Below are positions 34,101-45,710 of a DNA stretch of 64,000 bases, one piece after another. A program made the position numbers and the translations under genes. This stretch comes from Obelidium mucronatum. Lineage: Eukaryota > Chytridiomycota > Chytridiomycetes > Chytridiales > Chytriomycetaceae. The stretch lies in the NCBI GenBank assembly GCA_025765595.1, contig JAIVFH010000032.1:268311-332310 (forward strand), given 5' to 3'. The number at the start of each line of letters is the position of its first letter. The first letter of the stretch is position 1. The notes beneath the pieces are model-generated. The model saw only the letters and a list, made by a program, of their open reading frames with translations, was not told where the DNA came from and searched no databases.

Positions 34101-34146
34101 TGCGTTTGTGTTGTTGGTGTTGCTTAACAGGGATAAGCAGAAGTAA
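31114..34146 (+). CDS. ABCG-type half transporter with Cys-rich ectodomain, broken by four +1 frame changes
   Basis: Resembles plant ABCG24/28-like half transporters. A Cys-rich extracellular region ([29 protein letters not shown]) is followed by a TM ([19 protein letters not shown]) and then the nucleotide-binding domain: MGPSGAGKTT (Walker A split by an intron), [18 protein letters not shown], signature [12 protein letters not shown], Walker [12 protein letters not shown], and VAVIHQPR. A six-helix membrane domain completes it to the stop at 34146. Relative to the family the frame shifts +1 at 31857-31859 (GGG), 32034-32036 (GGG), 32749-32750 (GG) and 33362-33364 (GGG); skipping one G restores reading each time. 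A splice could also explain the first. It is either a young pseudogene, an assembly problem, or a frameshifted gene. The conserved motifs themselves are intact. Confidence 0.75.
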
Positions 34147-34153
34147 AAAAAAA

Positions 34154-35344
34154 ATGAGTTTGAAATTGTGGTGTGTGCTTGGGAAAGACAACACCCTGAC
34201 ACCCTTCGAAGTTGCTATCGACCCTACCGCTTCCGTCAGCAGTTTGAAGGATGCAATTCGTGCGAAAATGGCACCTGATCTCGACTATTTGCCTGCCAGT
34301 AGACTCACTCTCGTCAGAGTCTGCAAAGAGGGTGTGCACGGGGTGACTGAGGATGAACTGGAAAGATTCAATGAGGTTCTCCAACTGGAGACTTATTCAA
34401 AGTCCCCAGAACGAGCAATCGATACGGTTTCCACGTTCCGTGATACCCGTGGTGCCTGTCTCGTGAAAGATGGGTTCCTCTTCAAGGTTTTGTACTTTTT
34501 GCATTGTCTTTGCTTGCTTGTCGCTCAAAAGACTGCAAATTAACAGGTCATGAACTCCATGACTAAGGTGTCATACTTTGCTGAATCGCTTCCCAATGAT
34601 CTTTGCCATGTGTTGGTTCTAATTCCTGCACCACCCACCTCAGAGTCAGCATCCAGTTGCACCACGGGAAAGGAGCCCGAGAAGGCCAAAAGAAAACAGC
34701 GCTGGATAGAACTCAACGGAATTATCAACAGAAACACAAAGAAGTCAAAAACAATCGATGCAACAGGCTATTTGTACCCCACCTGGAATGAAATCAAATC
34801 TATTTTCAACCTAGCAAACTATATTCAACCCAGAAGAAACATCGATGATGTCCATCTGAGTTTTCTCGCACAGTATCTTTCAATGGCCACAACGTGCAAT
34901 ATCTCTGGGAATACTAAGCCGCTGCATTTTATAGCCCCGATGTTGATTAGTGTCTGTGCTCTGTTTAAAGGTGATGTCGAAATTGTTGTCGAAGAGGATT
35001 TAGTTGGAAAGCTTGTGAAGGCTCATGGCCATTTCGAATTTATGATACGACGTGGACGGACGGCTGTCTGCATTGTTGAAGCTAAAAAAGACGATTTTGA
35101 ACAGGGTATGGTACAATACTTGATCGGATGTGAAGTTGCGGCAGAAGTTGGTGGACTGGATATTGTGTATGGTATTGTTACAAACTATGTTCAGTGGAAC
35201 TTCTTGCGCAGTCTGAATGATAAGGTGGAAATGAATGAATGCTCTTTCCGCCTGACGCCAAATGGCCCTGAAAAAGAATCACTCAAGGAAATTGTGGAAA
35301 AGATTTATGCAATGCTCTCAAGTGAGCAGGGGAGCGCTGAGTGA
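34154..35344 (+). CDS. Crinkler (CRN) family protein 1 with PD-(D/E)XK nuclease-like tail
   Basis: The N-terminal exon has the CRN header of chytrids and other eukaryotes (starts MSLKLWCVL, then EVAIDPTASVSSLKDAIR and LPASRLTLVRV), a ubiquitin-like fold. An intron at about 34487-34545 splits it from the tail. The tail contains HFEFMIRRGRTAVCIVEAKK, where the E...VEAK arrangement matches a PD-(D/E)XK nuclease core, then DFEQGMVQYLIGCEVAA. Proteins of this build are described as CRN or CR effectors, thought to act in host nuclei or in conflict between organisms. No signal peptide is visible, as is usual in chytrid CRNs. Its ATG is 8 bases past the ABCG stop on the same strand. The frame is intact. 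Confidence 0.82.
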
Positions 35345-35520
35345 TTCTTTGAAATTAATTGCAATTTGCAAACAACTGTGTGTTCTCAGAAAAATAAAGC
35401 CGCTTTTTGTTATTGAAGTGAAGTAAGGAAAAGGGGCTTGCCAGAGTCGCTTCCAATAAAATTATTGTAGTAGTGTGGGTGAGAATAGAATTCAAGCATG
35501 ATCAGACAATCTAATGCGAG
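35345..35520. other. CRN1 3' flank
   Basis: AT-rich with an aataaa at 35392-35397, about 50 bases after the CRN1 stop, which may be its polyadenylation signal. Nothing else is seen. Confidence 0.4.
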
Positions 35521-35524
35521 AATG

Positions 35525-35622
35525 AACGGTTTCCATCCAAATCATTTGCTACAATCAAAGGATCTTAAGTCACTTTTACTTCTCTTGTACTGGTAGAAAT
35601 CAACAATGAAATTGTTTGATGG
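35525..35622 (+). pseudogene. Fragment of the neighbouring ankyrin gene
   Basis: About 75-95 bases closely resemble 38148-38226 inside the ankyrin gene, on the same plus-strand orientation (shared stretches include gctacaatcaaaggatct and tggaaatcaac-type ends). They carry several substitutions and small indels. A detached gene fragment about 2.6 kb from its source, directly abutting the ABCG relic. Confidence 0.7.
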
Positions 35623-35634
35623 AAACGTCTGCTA

Positions 35635-36200
35635 CCGCTGCCATTGCTGAAAACATTTCAATCTTGACAGTTGGATTCAACAAGAGGTTGGAAGGACACG
35701 ACACGATGACTTGCGCATGCATTACAACTTTGAAGATTTAAGCTTAAAGTTCAATGGGACCATCTGGTAAGAATCAACTTTGAATTCCTCCTTATGTTAT
35801 ATTTAACACGCTTTTTTGTTGGAAGTTGCTGGTAAGACACAGTTCATGAAAGTATTAATGGGTTAAGTCCCTCATATTGATAGCTCCGTACGAAATGCAG
35901 AAGTACTGCAAAATCATTTTTTACGTTCAACAAGACGATTTCTTTCGGAGAAATGACTGTCTGTGATAACCTGCTCTAATCGGCTCGTGTTTGTTTGCCA
36001 GAAACGTGGATAAAAAAGGAAGTTGAAGATTGTGAATTCTCTCTCTCTCAAGGTTATTTTATGTGCCTTTTCTTTGACTTTTCTTCAAATTTATTCTTGT
36101 TTATTTTATTTTATTTTTAGTTCTATTCAGCTTGACGCATGTCGCGTTGTTATTGCCTTGGCTCATCGTATTGTTGCTTTTGTGTTGTTGGTGTTGTAAG
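35635..36200 (+). pseudogene. Decayed partial copy of the ABCG gene
   Basis: Blocks follow the order of the ABCG gene upstream: a copy of 31978-32010 (attgctgaaaacatttcaat), the DDLRM region, the Walker A exon (35820-35880, with the intron still present), the VPQDD and TVRENL region (35925-36050), then, after deletion of the rest, a last-exon piece (ttgttgcttttgtgttgttg near 36172). Many stops and indels are present, including inside Walker A. It arose from an intron-containing DNA copy, not a retrocopy. Confidence 0.8.
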
Positions 36201-36340
36201 TGGTAAATGTGTATGTTTTTCTCTCTTATTTGACTTTTTCTTTCCAATATAAAAATTAGTGCATATATGACATAATAAACGAGGGTACTCCTCTTTTTTA
36301 AATAATATTTGGAAGTGGTTCATCTATCCTGCAAAAACAA

Positions 36341-39278
36341 TCACCATCTCCATCCTGCAAGTGCCGCCATCCTTCTCAACCCTTCCTCCACACCACCATC
36401 TTCCTCTCGAACCACTAAATGCACTCTCCGGAATTCCTCTCCACCTTCCACAATCCTTGCCATCTCTTCCACAGTGCAACTCTCCATCTTTGATGATTCA
36501 CCAACCGTATCAATAACAAGGATGGGAATATGCTTCTTTGCTCCGCAATCAGCAACACGAGACAAGATCCTCTTGACAATCTCTTCCTCGTCTTCCTGAA
36601 CACCCACCAGAACAACACTCTCCCACGATTCACAACCCTTCATGATCGTATGCCAGCCCTTCAACGTTCGCGAAACCCAAGAATCCAGATCCTGCGCTTT
36701 GTAAAATATTGGCGGCGCGAGGTGTCCTTTGGTGCACCCTATTCGAGGACATGGAATTGTAGATTTCGCTTTTGCAGAGGAGTTGTGGGTTTGCCTTATA
36801 TATGTTGGCAGAATTGTGGTCCAGAATTTATCTTGTTCTTCTTGGGTTTGTTGTGTTGGTTGGGATTGGGTCTGTTGTTGCTGTTGCTGCTGATTTTGTG
36901 GTGGTGATCGCTTTTGAGTTGACAGAGACGCGCTGCAATAGAGGCACTTCGGTTCTGGTTTGTTCAAATTCCCATAGAGTTCTACAGCGGGTGGGGAAAG
37001 CTCTAAAGTTGGTACGAGGCCCTCCACGGTTGTTGTGAATACATTTGCGAGAATATGTTGGGATTCAAGGTGAAGTAGCAGAGAATGTACGAGTGGGGTT
37101 GATAGCTTTGTTGCAATAAGTGGGGAGTATGTTTTAGATAGACTGGAGTAGAATTGAGCTGGGCTCTGTGGGTGTGGTAATTCGAGGATGGATAAAAAAA
37201 AATAAGATAAACAAAATCAAGGTAAAGAAAGGAAACATGAAAAATACCAATAACGCATCTGTAATTGAAACTCGGTTCCCACCATACTGAGCGCCATCAC
37301 TTCGACGTGGAAATGCTCTCTCTCCGAGAATGACGCAAACTCCTCCAACAATACTCCCGCTTTTCTTGGCCTCTGAAATCCTTTCAAGAAACTTGACAAA
37401 TCCTTCCACTGAAACATTCGCCTTCAGTCCTTGTCGACGCCTCACTTCCACAGGAATGCGGAGAATTTGCCTCTGTAGCCGACTTTTTCCATTGACTGAA
37501 TTTTCATGAAAGTTGTAACCAGGTTCTGGAGCAAGCAGCCCGAGAATTTCTTTGTGTATTAACGCGTCGTTGCGAATTGGTGATTGTTTGTAGTATGCCA
37601 ATGGAGTTAACCCAGCGTCATCTATCATGGCACGAGAAACAGGCGACCCGTTTTTAACAAGAATTCGGATCGTTTCTACATAATTTTGCGGATTGTGTTG
37701 GCTGTCACTGGTTACTGAAGATACGCCCAAATCACATGCGACATGAAGAGGGGTTTGTGCGTTATCATTAATGCATGTCCCGAAATTCCAGTTTTTCTTC
37801 AAGCAAGAAAGGAAAAACGAGAGGATTTCGGGGAGATGAAGTTGGGCGGCTAAATGGAATGGGGTAGTTCCCAGCTCTGAACGAAAAAAAGAGTTATTTT
37901 TTTCGCTATACCAAAGACTCGAGAGACGGATTAATTTTTTTTTTACCATCGGGTTGTGTAAAGTCAGAGGCCTTGTCATTTTCCATCACCCACATCACAA
38001 TCTCCAAGCTCCCAGACAAAACCGCCAAACGAAGGGGATAATTTGATGCGAGATCTAATGGTTTCAACATGGCATCGCTCTTGCTAGAAGAGCTCCAAAG
38101 TAGATTGACTAGAGCCATGTCTCCCAGTCGTATCGCCAACAGCAATGGAGTCATCCCATCCAAATTGTCTGCTACAATCAAAGGATCTATAGTCACTTTC
38201 GTTTCTCTTGTATTGGTGGAAATCAACGAAGAAGATGAAGACACTGTGGACGAATTCGTGTTTCTTCGTTTTAGAGAATTCAAGGACGACAAGGAAGCAG
38301 GAGACTTTATGACCGCGCGACACCGGTCCACCAAAAGAACCGCAGCCTCCCTACACTCGCTTTGAATGGCATAAAAGACTGCAGATCGGTTCCCAGAATC
38401 AAGCACCCGAAAATCACAAGGTGTGGATTGAAGAAGCCAAACGGCGACAGCATCGGTACTCTGAGACAAACAAGCAAGCATCAAGGCAGTTTTCCCATCC
38501 AAATCGGTGGAATCCACGTTGGCATGTAGTTTGACGAGTAACTTGACGACTTCAAAAGCATCTGGAGTCTCCCGGCATTTTTCCACAGCCATCATTAATG
38601 CCGTTTTCCCTGTGACGGCGTTTTTCGCCTTTCCCATAGACAGACAGAGAATCGTGTTTGCTGCCAGCAGCAATCTTGAGTGTTTTTTTTTGGTAAGCAG
38701 AGTTTGCTTTTCGGATTCAAAGAACTCACTTGATCATAGCAACTGTATCCTTCCAATTCTCTTTTGTAATATTCGCAACCAATAAATGAATTACATTCGA
38801 TCCACTCTCATCAGAACTTGTAAACAGCAGTGAATCCACAAGTGAACCGGTTTCAGTGGAAACCAAGAATCGAACAGCAGCGAAATGGAATGATTCAGCC
38901 GCGGCACAAAATACTGTTTTCCCAAAAGCGTCGCGTGGTGAATATTTCTTGGTTTTGGAGTGGAGCGTTTGAAACTGAGCGATAAAAATAAATAATAGAA
39001 CGTCAATTCGAGTGTTGAAATGAAAAATACCTGAGCTGTTTGAGACGGATCTCGGGCCGCTCTGAAGAGGGATCTGTTTTTTTTTTTTTTGGAAAACAAG
39101 AGGCTATCAGAGCTTGTAGTGACAGAGTCCTTGCTGCAATTACTCACTCGACCTCAGCTGGATCTGCCTCAGTCTGTTTCCGAGGCGAGTTTTTCAGTCT
39201 GGGGATGTAAATCGAGGCTACTGCAACAACGGCTCCAATGCCAAGAATGGTCAATAGTTTGGGCATCGTTGGTTGCAT
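36341..39278 (-). CDS. N-terminally anchored ankyrin-repeat protein
   Basis: MQPTMPKLLTILGIGAVVAVASIYIPRL at 39278 forms an N-terminal membrane anchor. Exons then give ankyrin-type repeats: DAFGKTVFCAAAESFHFAAV, GKTALMMAVEKC, DLDGKTALMLACLSQSTDAV, DNLDGMTPLLLAIRLGDMAL, YPLRLAVLSGSLEIV, GTTPFHLAAQLHLPEIL, NAQTPLHVACDLG and AGLTPLAYY. The C-terminal half (below about 37500) has a basic region and a mixed alpha/beta stretch (HIPILVIDTVGES, EEMARIVEGGEE, VHLVVREEDGG) with a polyQ linker; no family recognised there. About seven introns join in phase. A scaffold on an intracellular membrane is a reasonable inference. PRP19 lies just upstream on the same strand. A fragment of this gene is found at 35.5 kb. 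Confidence 0.7.
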
Positions 39279-39379
39279 GAAAAAAGTTGTTCTTTATTCC
39301 AACAGAAAAACCCAACCATCCACAAAGTTAATAAAAAGTCAAACAGTGATTGTATCATTCTCATTTCATGTACAAAAAA

Positions 39380-41319
39380 TCAAGCACCCGTAATAACGAC
39401 TTTACGTTCACTGGCACTTGCTGATGCAATCCACTTGGAATACCCACCAAACTTGAAGTCTGAAACAGCAGCAGAGCCCGGCGTAAACTTGATCAACTCA
39501 TCCCACTGCTTGTTTCGGAATATGCTTTAAAGAGGTAGTAAAAATCAAAAAAACAATCAAGCACAGCCAAAAGAACAAAACAAACCTAATCTGATCACAA
39601 CAGGCAACACCCAAATAGCCAGCTCCATAATCGAACGCCACCTTATTCACACCCTTCTTTCCGCTGTACCCATCCGAGCCAGACACCTCAATTGTGTGGA
39701 AGTTATCCAGTTTACGCAGGTCCCACAACTTGACGACATTGGAATCAGCCGAAGCAGTAGCAAAGTAATACCCATTTTCAGAAAATGACATGCTGGTGAT
39801 TTTCCCTGCAAGTTGTTTACTGGCATCTGTGAATGTGGCCACATTTTTGGCGCTCTTGAGTTCCCAGATTCGAACAATCGAATCTGTTGTTCCTGTACCA
39901 AGAATCAAACCATCAGGGTGCATAGCGACCGACGAATATGCTTTTTTTTGGAAGTGGTGAGTTTTTCTCCATCGAAAACCCAATAGAAAACCCAACAAAC
40001 CTTCTTTGCCGTCAGGGTGATTCGTCTTTGACACCTGAACTCCCTTCACCAAATCCAAAAAGGCCCACGAAGAATCCAAAGAAACACTCGCTCCATAGAG
40101 ACCACTGGGATGAACAGCTACATCGGTAACGTCTCCAGAATGTCCTTTAATGACATGGGATGCTTTGCCCACACTCCATCCATCTCCTCCATCAGACTTG
40201 ATGTTCCAAACTTTGACGGTATGATCCACGCTTGCCGACACAAACGCGCTGCCTGCATGGGCTCCCTGGTCGATCCAACTGACAGCTGTGACTTTCTTTG
40301 TGCCGTGCGCTTTCACGCTCGCGACTTGTGCCCCACTCTTCCAATCACTGACTAAAATGGTTCCATCGTTTCCTCCAGTCAAGACCCAGTTTGTCTTTTC
40401 GGACTCGGCTGCAGCTGGGAGCGAGAGGAGGTCGATTGAAGTGATTCCTGGGTGGGTTGTGCTGTGGAGGGATGGGACTTCAGACTGTTGTTTGAATGAT
40501 TGGATTTCTTCAATGGTTGCGGTTCCGGCGGGAGCCTTTCTCTTCTTTCGTGTTTTGGAGAGACTACCAGTCAATTGTAGGTGGTCTTTTCAGTTGAAAG
40601 TGTTTGGAGACTGAAAAAGCAACTTACGTAGTTGAAGTCTCATCCAACACAGCAGCGATTTCTGCATTCACCCCAGCAATAGCATCGTCGTTTCCTTCAT
40701 CCACGTCCATCTCGTTCCCAGAAGAAGATGAAGGAGCAGGAGCAGCCAGACCCCCAGCAGCACTTACGGCAGCCAAGTTCTCACGGGCAACGTCTCGTTC
40801 CTTCACAAGCCGGGCAATAACTCTCTTTGCAGCGTCGTTCTCATACAAAGCATTCGACAGTTCCTGTCTGAGTTGTTGGTGTTGTTGCTTCAGCTGAAAG
40901 GTTTCCAGCATGATCGAGTCGTATTCATTCTGAAGAAGGGAGAGTAGAGAAGGAATCGAATTGACAGTTGGAGGACGCGGTTTGACGACTTTCGGGTCTT
41001 TTGTTTGTATTTTTGTGGTTGAAGTTGATTGAGCGTGCGTAGTTCAGAAAAATGACTCCACCACTAAGCTACTTCCGTGCTTCAAAAATTCAACGTACTT
41101 AATTTAACCGAAATCAAGTCATCTTCCGAGAGGTCATTGTCTGAGCCAGGCTCTTTGCCGCTTTCGGAAATAACTTTGAGAATGAGGCGTCGCTCGTACA
41201 GAAAACCCGACACGCGACTGACTACTGGATCTAAAGGAGGCTCTCCCGAGACTGAAAGAGGCGGTGGTGGTTGGTGGTGGGTGGGCCAAGCGCAAAGTAG
41301 ACTTACTGGCACAGAACAT
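39380..41319 (-). CDS. PRP19: Pre-mRNA processing factor 19 (U-box E3 ligase)
   Basis: Core of the Prp19 (NTC) complex in spliceosome activation. A 13-base first exon (MFCA) at 41319 splices in phase to ISGEPPLDPVVS, then GFLYERRLILKVISESGKEP, the U-box. The tetramerisation coiled coil follows (FQLKQQHQQLRQELSNALYE, NDAAKRVIARLVKERD), then a nuclear basic patch (SKTRKKRKAPAG) and a WD40 propeller (VLTGGNDGTILVSDW, FVSASVDHTVKVWN, VKLWDLRKLDNF, KWIASASASERKVVITGA). Length and domain order are normal for the family. All introns are phase-consistent and no break was found. Its start codon lies only 28 bases from that of the divergent CRN2 gene. Confidence 0.93.
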
Positions 41320-41347
41320 TTACAAAACAAAACAACACAAAACAAAA

Positions 41348-43767
41348 ATGAGTTTGAAATTGTGGTGTGTGCTGAGCAAGGACAACACCCTGACGCCCAT
41401 CGAAGTTGCTATCGACCCTACCGCTTCTGTCAGCAGTTTGAAGGATGCAATTCGTGCAAAAATGACTCCTGATCTCGACTATTTGCCTGCCAGTAGACTC
41501 ACTCTCGTCAGAGTCTGCAATGATGTTTTGGGTGGGATGACCAAAAAAGAGCTCAAACAATCAAATGAGGCTCTCAGTCTAACAAGCTATGGTGACGATC
41601 CTGAAGATCCCGATGTTGATGACGACGTATCCGTGTTCCATGATGCACCAGGAGTTTGTCTCGTGAAGGATAAGTTCCTCTTCAAGGTTTGTACTTTTTG
41701 CATCATCTCTGCTTGCTTGTCGCTCAATAGACTGTAAAACAACAGGTCATGAGCACAATAGAAACTGTGTCTTTCTTCACAGACTCCCTCCCAGCAAGAC
41801 TTTGCCATGTGTTGGTTCTGGTTCCAAAGCAATCATGTAAGCGAAATTGTAGTGCTTTGATCACAATGTGACATGGTTTTGGATAACAGCACCAACCAAT
41901 TCTCTCCAGTCTCTCACTATGGAACTTAATTCAATTGTTTGGAAGAACTCATCGGTGATGCAGCACAAGCACTCTGCTGATATGCACCTTTTCCACTTGG
42001 ATTCAGATTATTTGAATGACTCCGGATTGCCTGCAACCAAGCTTGTTCTCTATTGTCGCAGCAGGTTCCACGACCAATTTAATTTCCTGAAGGAACAAGT
42101 GATGCGTAATGCTCATCTTGGGTGGATTCTTGGACCACCAGGCACAGGGAAGTCAACCACCAGTCTCGCATTTATTTCTGTGATACCCGCCCTTTTTCCA
42201 GGATGGAAGGTCACATGGATTCATTTGAGTCGGCCAAATTACCCCGTCTGTGTTCGCTTCGATAGTGTCTCCAAAGCGTCGTGTATAATTCCAGGCACCA
42301 GCATTCGCTTAGTTCAGTCTATATTGAATGAAATAACTGGGAACCATGTTGTGTTCGTTGATGGATTTGCGTTGAATGGACTCAAACATGTTGAAGTACA
42401 GCAGTGCTGTTACGCTTGGCGTAAAGAAAATCCGACAACTCGGCGTCTCGTGGTTGTCTGCTCCATGTCGTCTCGTGGCAAAACAAGCCTGGATGATGAC
42501 TCAATAGACCGTGTCAAGGAATTCTTTGTTTATTCGTGGAAGTTGGAAGAATACCTATTGGCGGCGCAATACGGCGATTTTATTGATGGTGTCAAGCAAA
42601 ATCTCGACTCTTCAGTTTTAACAGAAGTACCACCATCCAATGTGTCGGAGATGCCCATTCTGCCCATTTCGTCGCAAGACCTTGTGATTTCAAAGTTTCA
42701 TTTTGCTGGTGGTAGCTCGAGGTTCATGTTTCATTACCCAACCACCGTGGTGATTTCTTATCTTGAAGAGTCTGTTGATGGTGTGGGCGATATTCTCCCT
42801 TATCTACAGGGAACTGTCGGAGATCGTTCCAAAAACGTCGTCAATCGGTTGTTTGGTTGTTATTCAAATAATGGCATCAAGAAATCCTTTATAGTGAGCA
42901 AATACGCTGCTACTTTGTTGGCCATACGAAGGGGACCGGATTTGATTTCAAATATGGCACAAGCTACTTCGCAAGACAGAAACCCATCCATGGATGGTTG
43001 GTTTTTAGAGATGTGGTTTTTCGCCAGTCTGCGAAAAGGTGGTTTACAAGTGTATCCAAAAGAGATTGATGGTGTCGCTGTTAAGCCTGAGTTTTGGGAG
43101 GAAACGCAAGACGTCAAAACATTGGACCCGACGAAAATTTCATCAATTCCAAATGGTGGAACTTGGTGGAAACCAGTGAAATGGAATCAAGGAGGATATG
43201 ATGCAGTTCGTACGATAATCAATGGGTATGACGAAGAGCAAAAGAAGAGGCGCGGTAGCATCACATTCATTCAAGTTACTTCTGGTGATACACATTCATT
43301 CAAAATTGAGTTCTTCTATCAGTTATTGCTGGCCCTCTCGAATTCGGAACATGGTTACATCATTGACGATCTGAAAATAATTTTTCTGGTGGAAAGATCC
43401 AAACTCCAAACATTTCAGATTAGCAATGTGACTGGGTCAGGTCTCTTACATGCTTTTAAATGGGCAAAATACGAAGAAACAAAGTTGGCGGCAGTTTATG
43501 GCGTTGATGGCTTCAGGCAATAAAATAATTGCAATCTTAAACTTCCAGCATGGCGATCCGCGTATTAAGAACTTGATTGAAGTGGAAGGTCGTCACCTTC
43601 TTTGGATTGATCTTAGCAAATGCAACACCGAGGGAGTCTATTTCGATTCAAGTCAGACGTTGGAATACTTGGAGACACAACAAAATAGTGTGAAACCAAA
43701 AACTGTCGCCAACCCATCGCAAGCAGAAACAAACGAAGCAGTTTCAACACACTCGTCTTTTGTATAA
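41348..43767 (+). CDS. Crinkler (CRN) family protein 2 with P-loop NTPase and nuclease-like tail
   Basis: The header exon is nearly identical to that of CRN1 (about 90% at DNA level over the first 175 bases), and the first intron is also clearly homologous. A second intron (about 41838-41890) leads to a long tail unrelated to CRN1: a P-loop GWILGPPGTGKSTTS, a Walker B-like HVVFVDGFALNG, a sensor-like RRLVVVCSMSS, and C-terminal KKRRGSITFIQVTSGDTHSF of the type seen in CRN nuclease tails. Frame 1 ends at 43522; a conserved-looking last segment (IIAILNF, HGDPRIK, LLWIDLSKCN) continues in another frame to 43767, the change lying at 43516-43517 (AGG). No signal peptide. The gene is divergent from PRP19 by 28 bases. 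Confidence 0.8.
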
Positions 43768-44077
43768 GAAACATTAGAAAAACTGGCGATTCGGTCAAAT
43801 ATTGATGTCCCGCCGCTAGGAATCATTCTTAAAAATCAATTTTCTCTTTATTCCAAAACATAAAACAGCTAAAAACAAAAAAAACGAAAGGAGAAAAGGC
43901 GCGGCAAATGCTGACAAAATACAAAACGGAGAAGGATGCACAAAAAGGAGTTATAGATACTTGAAGTAGTTAAAACATTAATCACACATGCAGAGCCCGA
44001 ATGTCACTTGGCGCATTTACCACCTCGCTCCATACAAAAAATACAAGGGTGGAGAAGAGGTGAGGGGGTGCCTTTTT
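43768..44077. other. Convergent 3' region between CRN2 and BTG genes
   Basis: About 310 bases, A-rich in its centre (ttctctttattccaaaacat near 43841). No coding potential or repeats seen. Confidence 0.35.
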
Positions 44078-45018
44078 CTAGGCATAGATGGGCCCGCTTC
44101 CCATTGATCCAGGCATTTTCATGACAACCTTGGATCGCTGGGGCAAACTTACGTAGGCACCCCCGACAAACTGCTGCGCACTCAATTGAGGGCTATTATT
44201 TCCACTATCATACCCTGAGGACGGGCTGATGTATCCGTTCAGGGTCGGTGGAGACTGGCTTAACTGGCCTTGACTCCACTTCATTTTAATATGCTGCTGC
44301 TGGAGTAAACGCTGTTGAATGACGCTTTGGTCTTCCCAAATTGTCAAGATTGGTGAATGGTCGCTTCCAGTTCTGTAGGCAACAGAGCCTGGGTCAATCC
44401 ATAGAACCAAATCCAAGGGAAGAAGTGGATGTATCAGGGATGCGGGGATCGAGTTCTGTGCTGCAGCTTTCAAAAAGGTCTTGTCCATCGTTTTTGAGCC
44501 GTTCATGAGACATCTTCGAGCACTTCCCCGATGCGGTGCCATTGGGTTCCATGCTGAAGAGGAGATCAGGGCATGTAGCAGTGATGTTAAAGAGGTCAGA
44601 AATTGCTTCGTTTGCGACTCATTTAGTTGCGATTGGGGGCTGGCGAGATGGCGGGCTGTGGGAACCAAGAAGAAAAAAAAAAGGAAGAGCGTCAAAAAAG
44701 AGGTGTCTCATGGAGCGACTGAGACAAGAGAGGAGGGAAAGAGATCGAATCCAGTCACAGAAACAAGTCTTTGAAGCAGAGAAACACTCAAACCACGTTG
44801 TGGTTGTAATGAAATTATCTGACTCCACTCTTCTCCCGTGCCACTCCAGTAGACTACTTGACCCCTCTGCCTGCATGCACCCTCACCCCCCCCCCCTCAC
44901 TAGCCCTCCATTGTCACGGCAAACCACTCTGATGCAAACGGCATCGCACGCAGACTGGATCTGAGTGAAGAGGATCAGGTGTCTCACCAACAAAGTCAAC
45001 TGCAGCCGCCACTTCGGC
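44078..45018 (-). CDS. BTG/Tob anti-proliferative domain protein (5' end incomplete)
   Basis: Exon at 45018-44991 reads AEVAAAVDFV and splices in phase to ARHLASPQSQLNESQTKQFL. The BTG core follows: AWNPMAPHRGSARRCLMNGS, LIHPLLPLDLVLWIDPGSVAYRTG, and LTIWED. These match the two BTG boxes (W-P-x-P-x-x-GS-x-R-C and LP-x-x-L-x-x-W-x-DP-x-x-V-x-Y-R-x-G). The tail is Gln/Ser/Pro-rich. BTG/Tob proteins bind the CAF1 deadenylase and promote poly(A) shortening. No ATG precedes the first conserved exon, so a small upstream exon is missing; one candidate uses an ATG at about 45243 but gives an odd basic N-tail. The intron at 44990-44660 contains a run of ten C on the plus strand. Confidence 0.8.
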
Positions 45019-45304
45019 CTGGCACGGCTGCCCGCTGCTCGCTCTCAGAAGAGTACGACTGCAGTGGTCAGGTCGCTACCGGTTGGCGACGGCGGATGGG
45101 TTTTGCTTCGAACGGTTTGTTGCATTTTTAGGAAGTTTTGAAGAATCGGAAAATTGTTTTTGTCATTTGCAGTCAAGTGAAACAAGCGACGCCTCCTTCG
45201 ATTGGAACGAGTTGCGCGTGTTTTTAATTGCGCAGAAGTTGACATTGGAGATTTGATCGTCCGTTGCTCTTCGCAAAATTTGGGTTCTATTGTTTCGTAA
45301 ATAC

Positions 45305-45710
45305 ATGACCACAATGGATATCGTTCGATCTGGGAACGATTTACTCGCCATTTCCATTAGTTTTGCCGGAGTACTCACATCCGTTCTAGGTTCTAACGTA
45401 CATTTTCGCCTTCATCGTGATTCACGAGTTGCCTGTTGCAGAAGTCGCTCTCATATCAATCTTCTTATTCTCTCTGGAAACTTTTGCTGCCTCAGTTACA
45501 AAGTCTGCTAAATTTCCTGGTTTTTCGTTCGTCACATCAATGTTCAACGATGTGCCATGTTTGGTGAATGTTTTGTATGCTAGTAAGTTGGCCTGTTGAT
45601 GAGCTCAATCTTTCTCGTGTGCAGTAATGAAATATTTGTATTTCGAGTTGTGCGGAATGATCGGTCGATTCAGTCTGCGAGTTAGAGAGGGGCCAATGAC
45701 AAGGGAATCA
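45305..45710 (+). pseudogene. Relic 1 of a 7-TM protein family
   Basis: Opens with the family start (DIVRSGNDLLAISISFAGVL), closely matching the copy at 46046. The frame changes by +1 at 45389-45390 (CTAGGTT). About 20-25 bases are lost near 45450, and everything between TM2 and the C-terminus is deleted. The end (45640-45700) matches the last 60 bases of copy 2 (rival stretch gaatgatcggtcgattcagt). A non-functional remnant. Confidence 0.8.

Noticed and set aside
44880..44900. C10 tract as a regulatory element
   Set aside because: It lies inside a BTG intron and is a simple homopolymer; no evidence of function.
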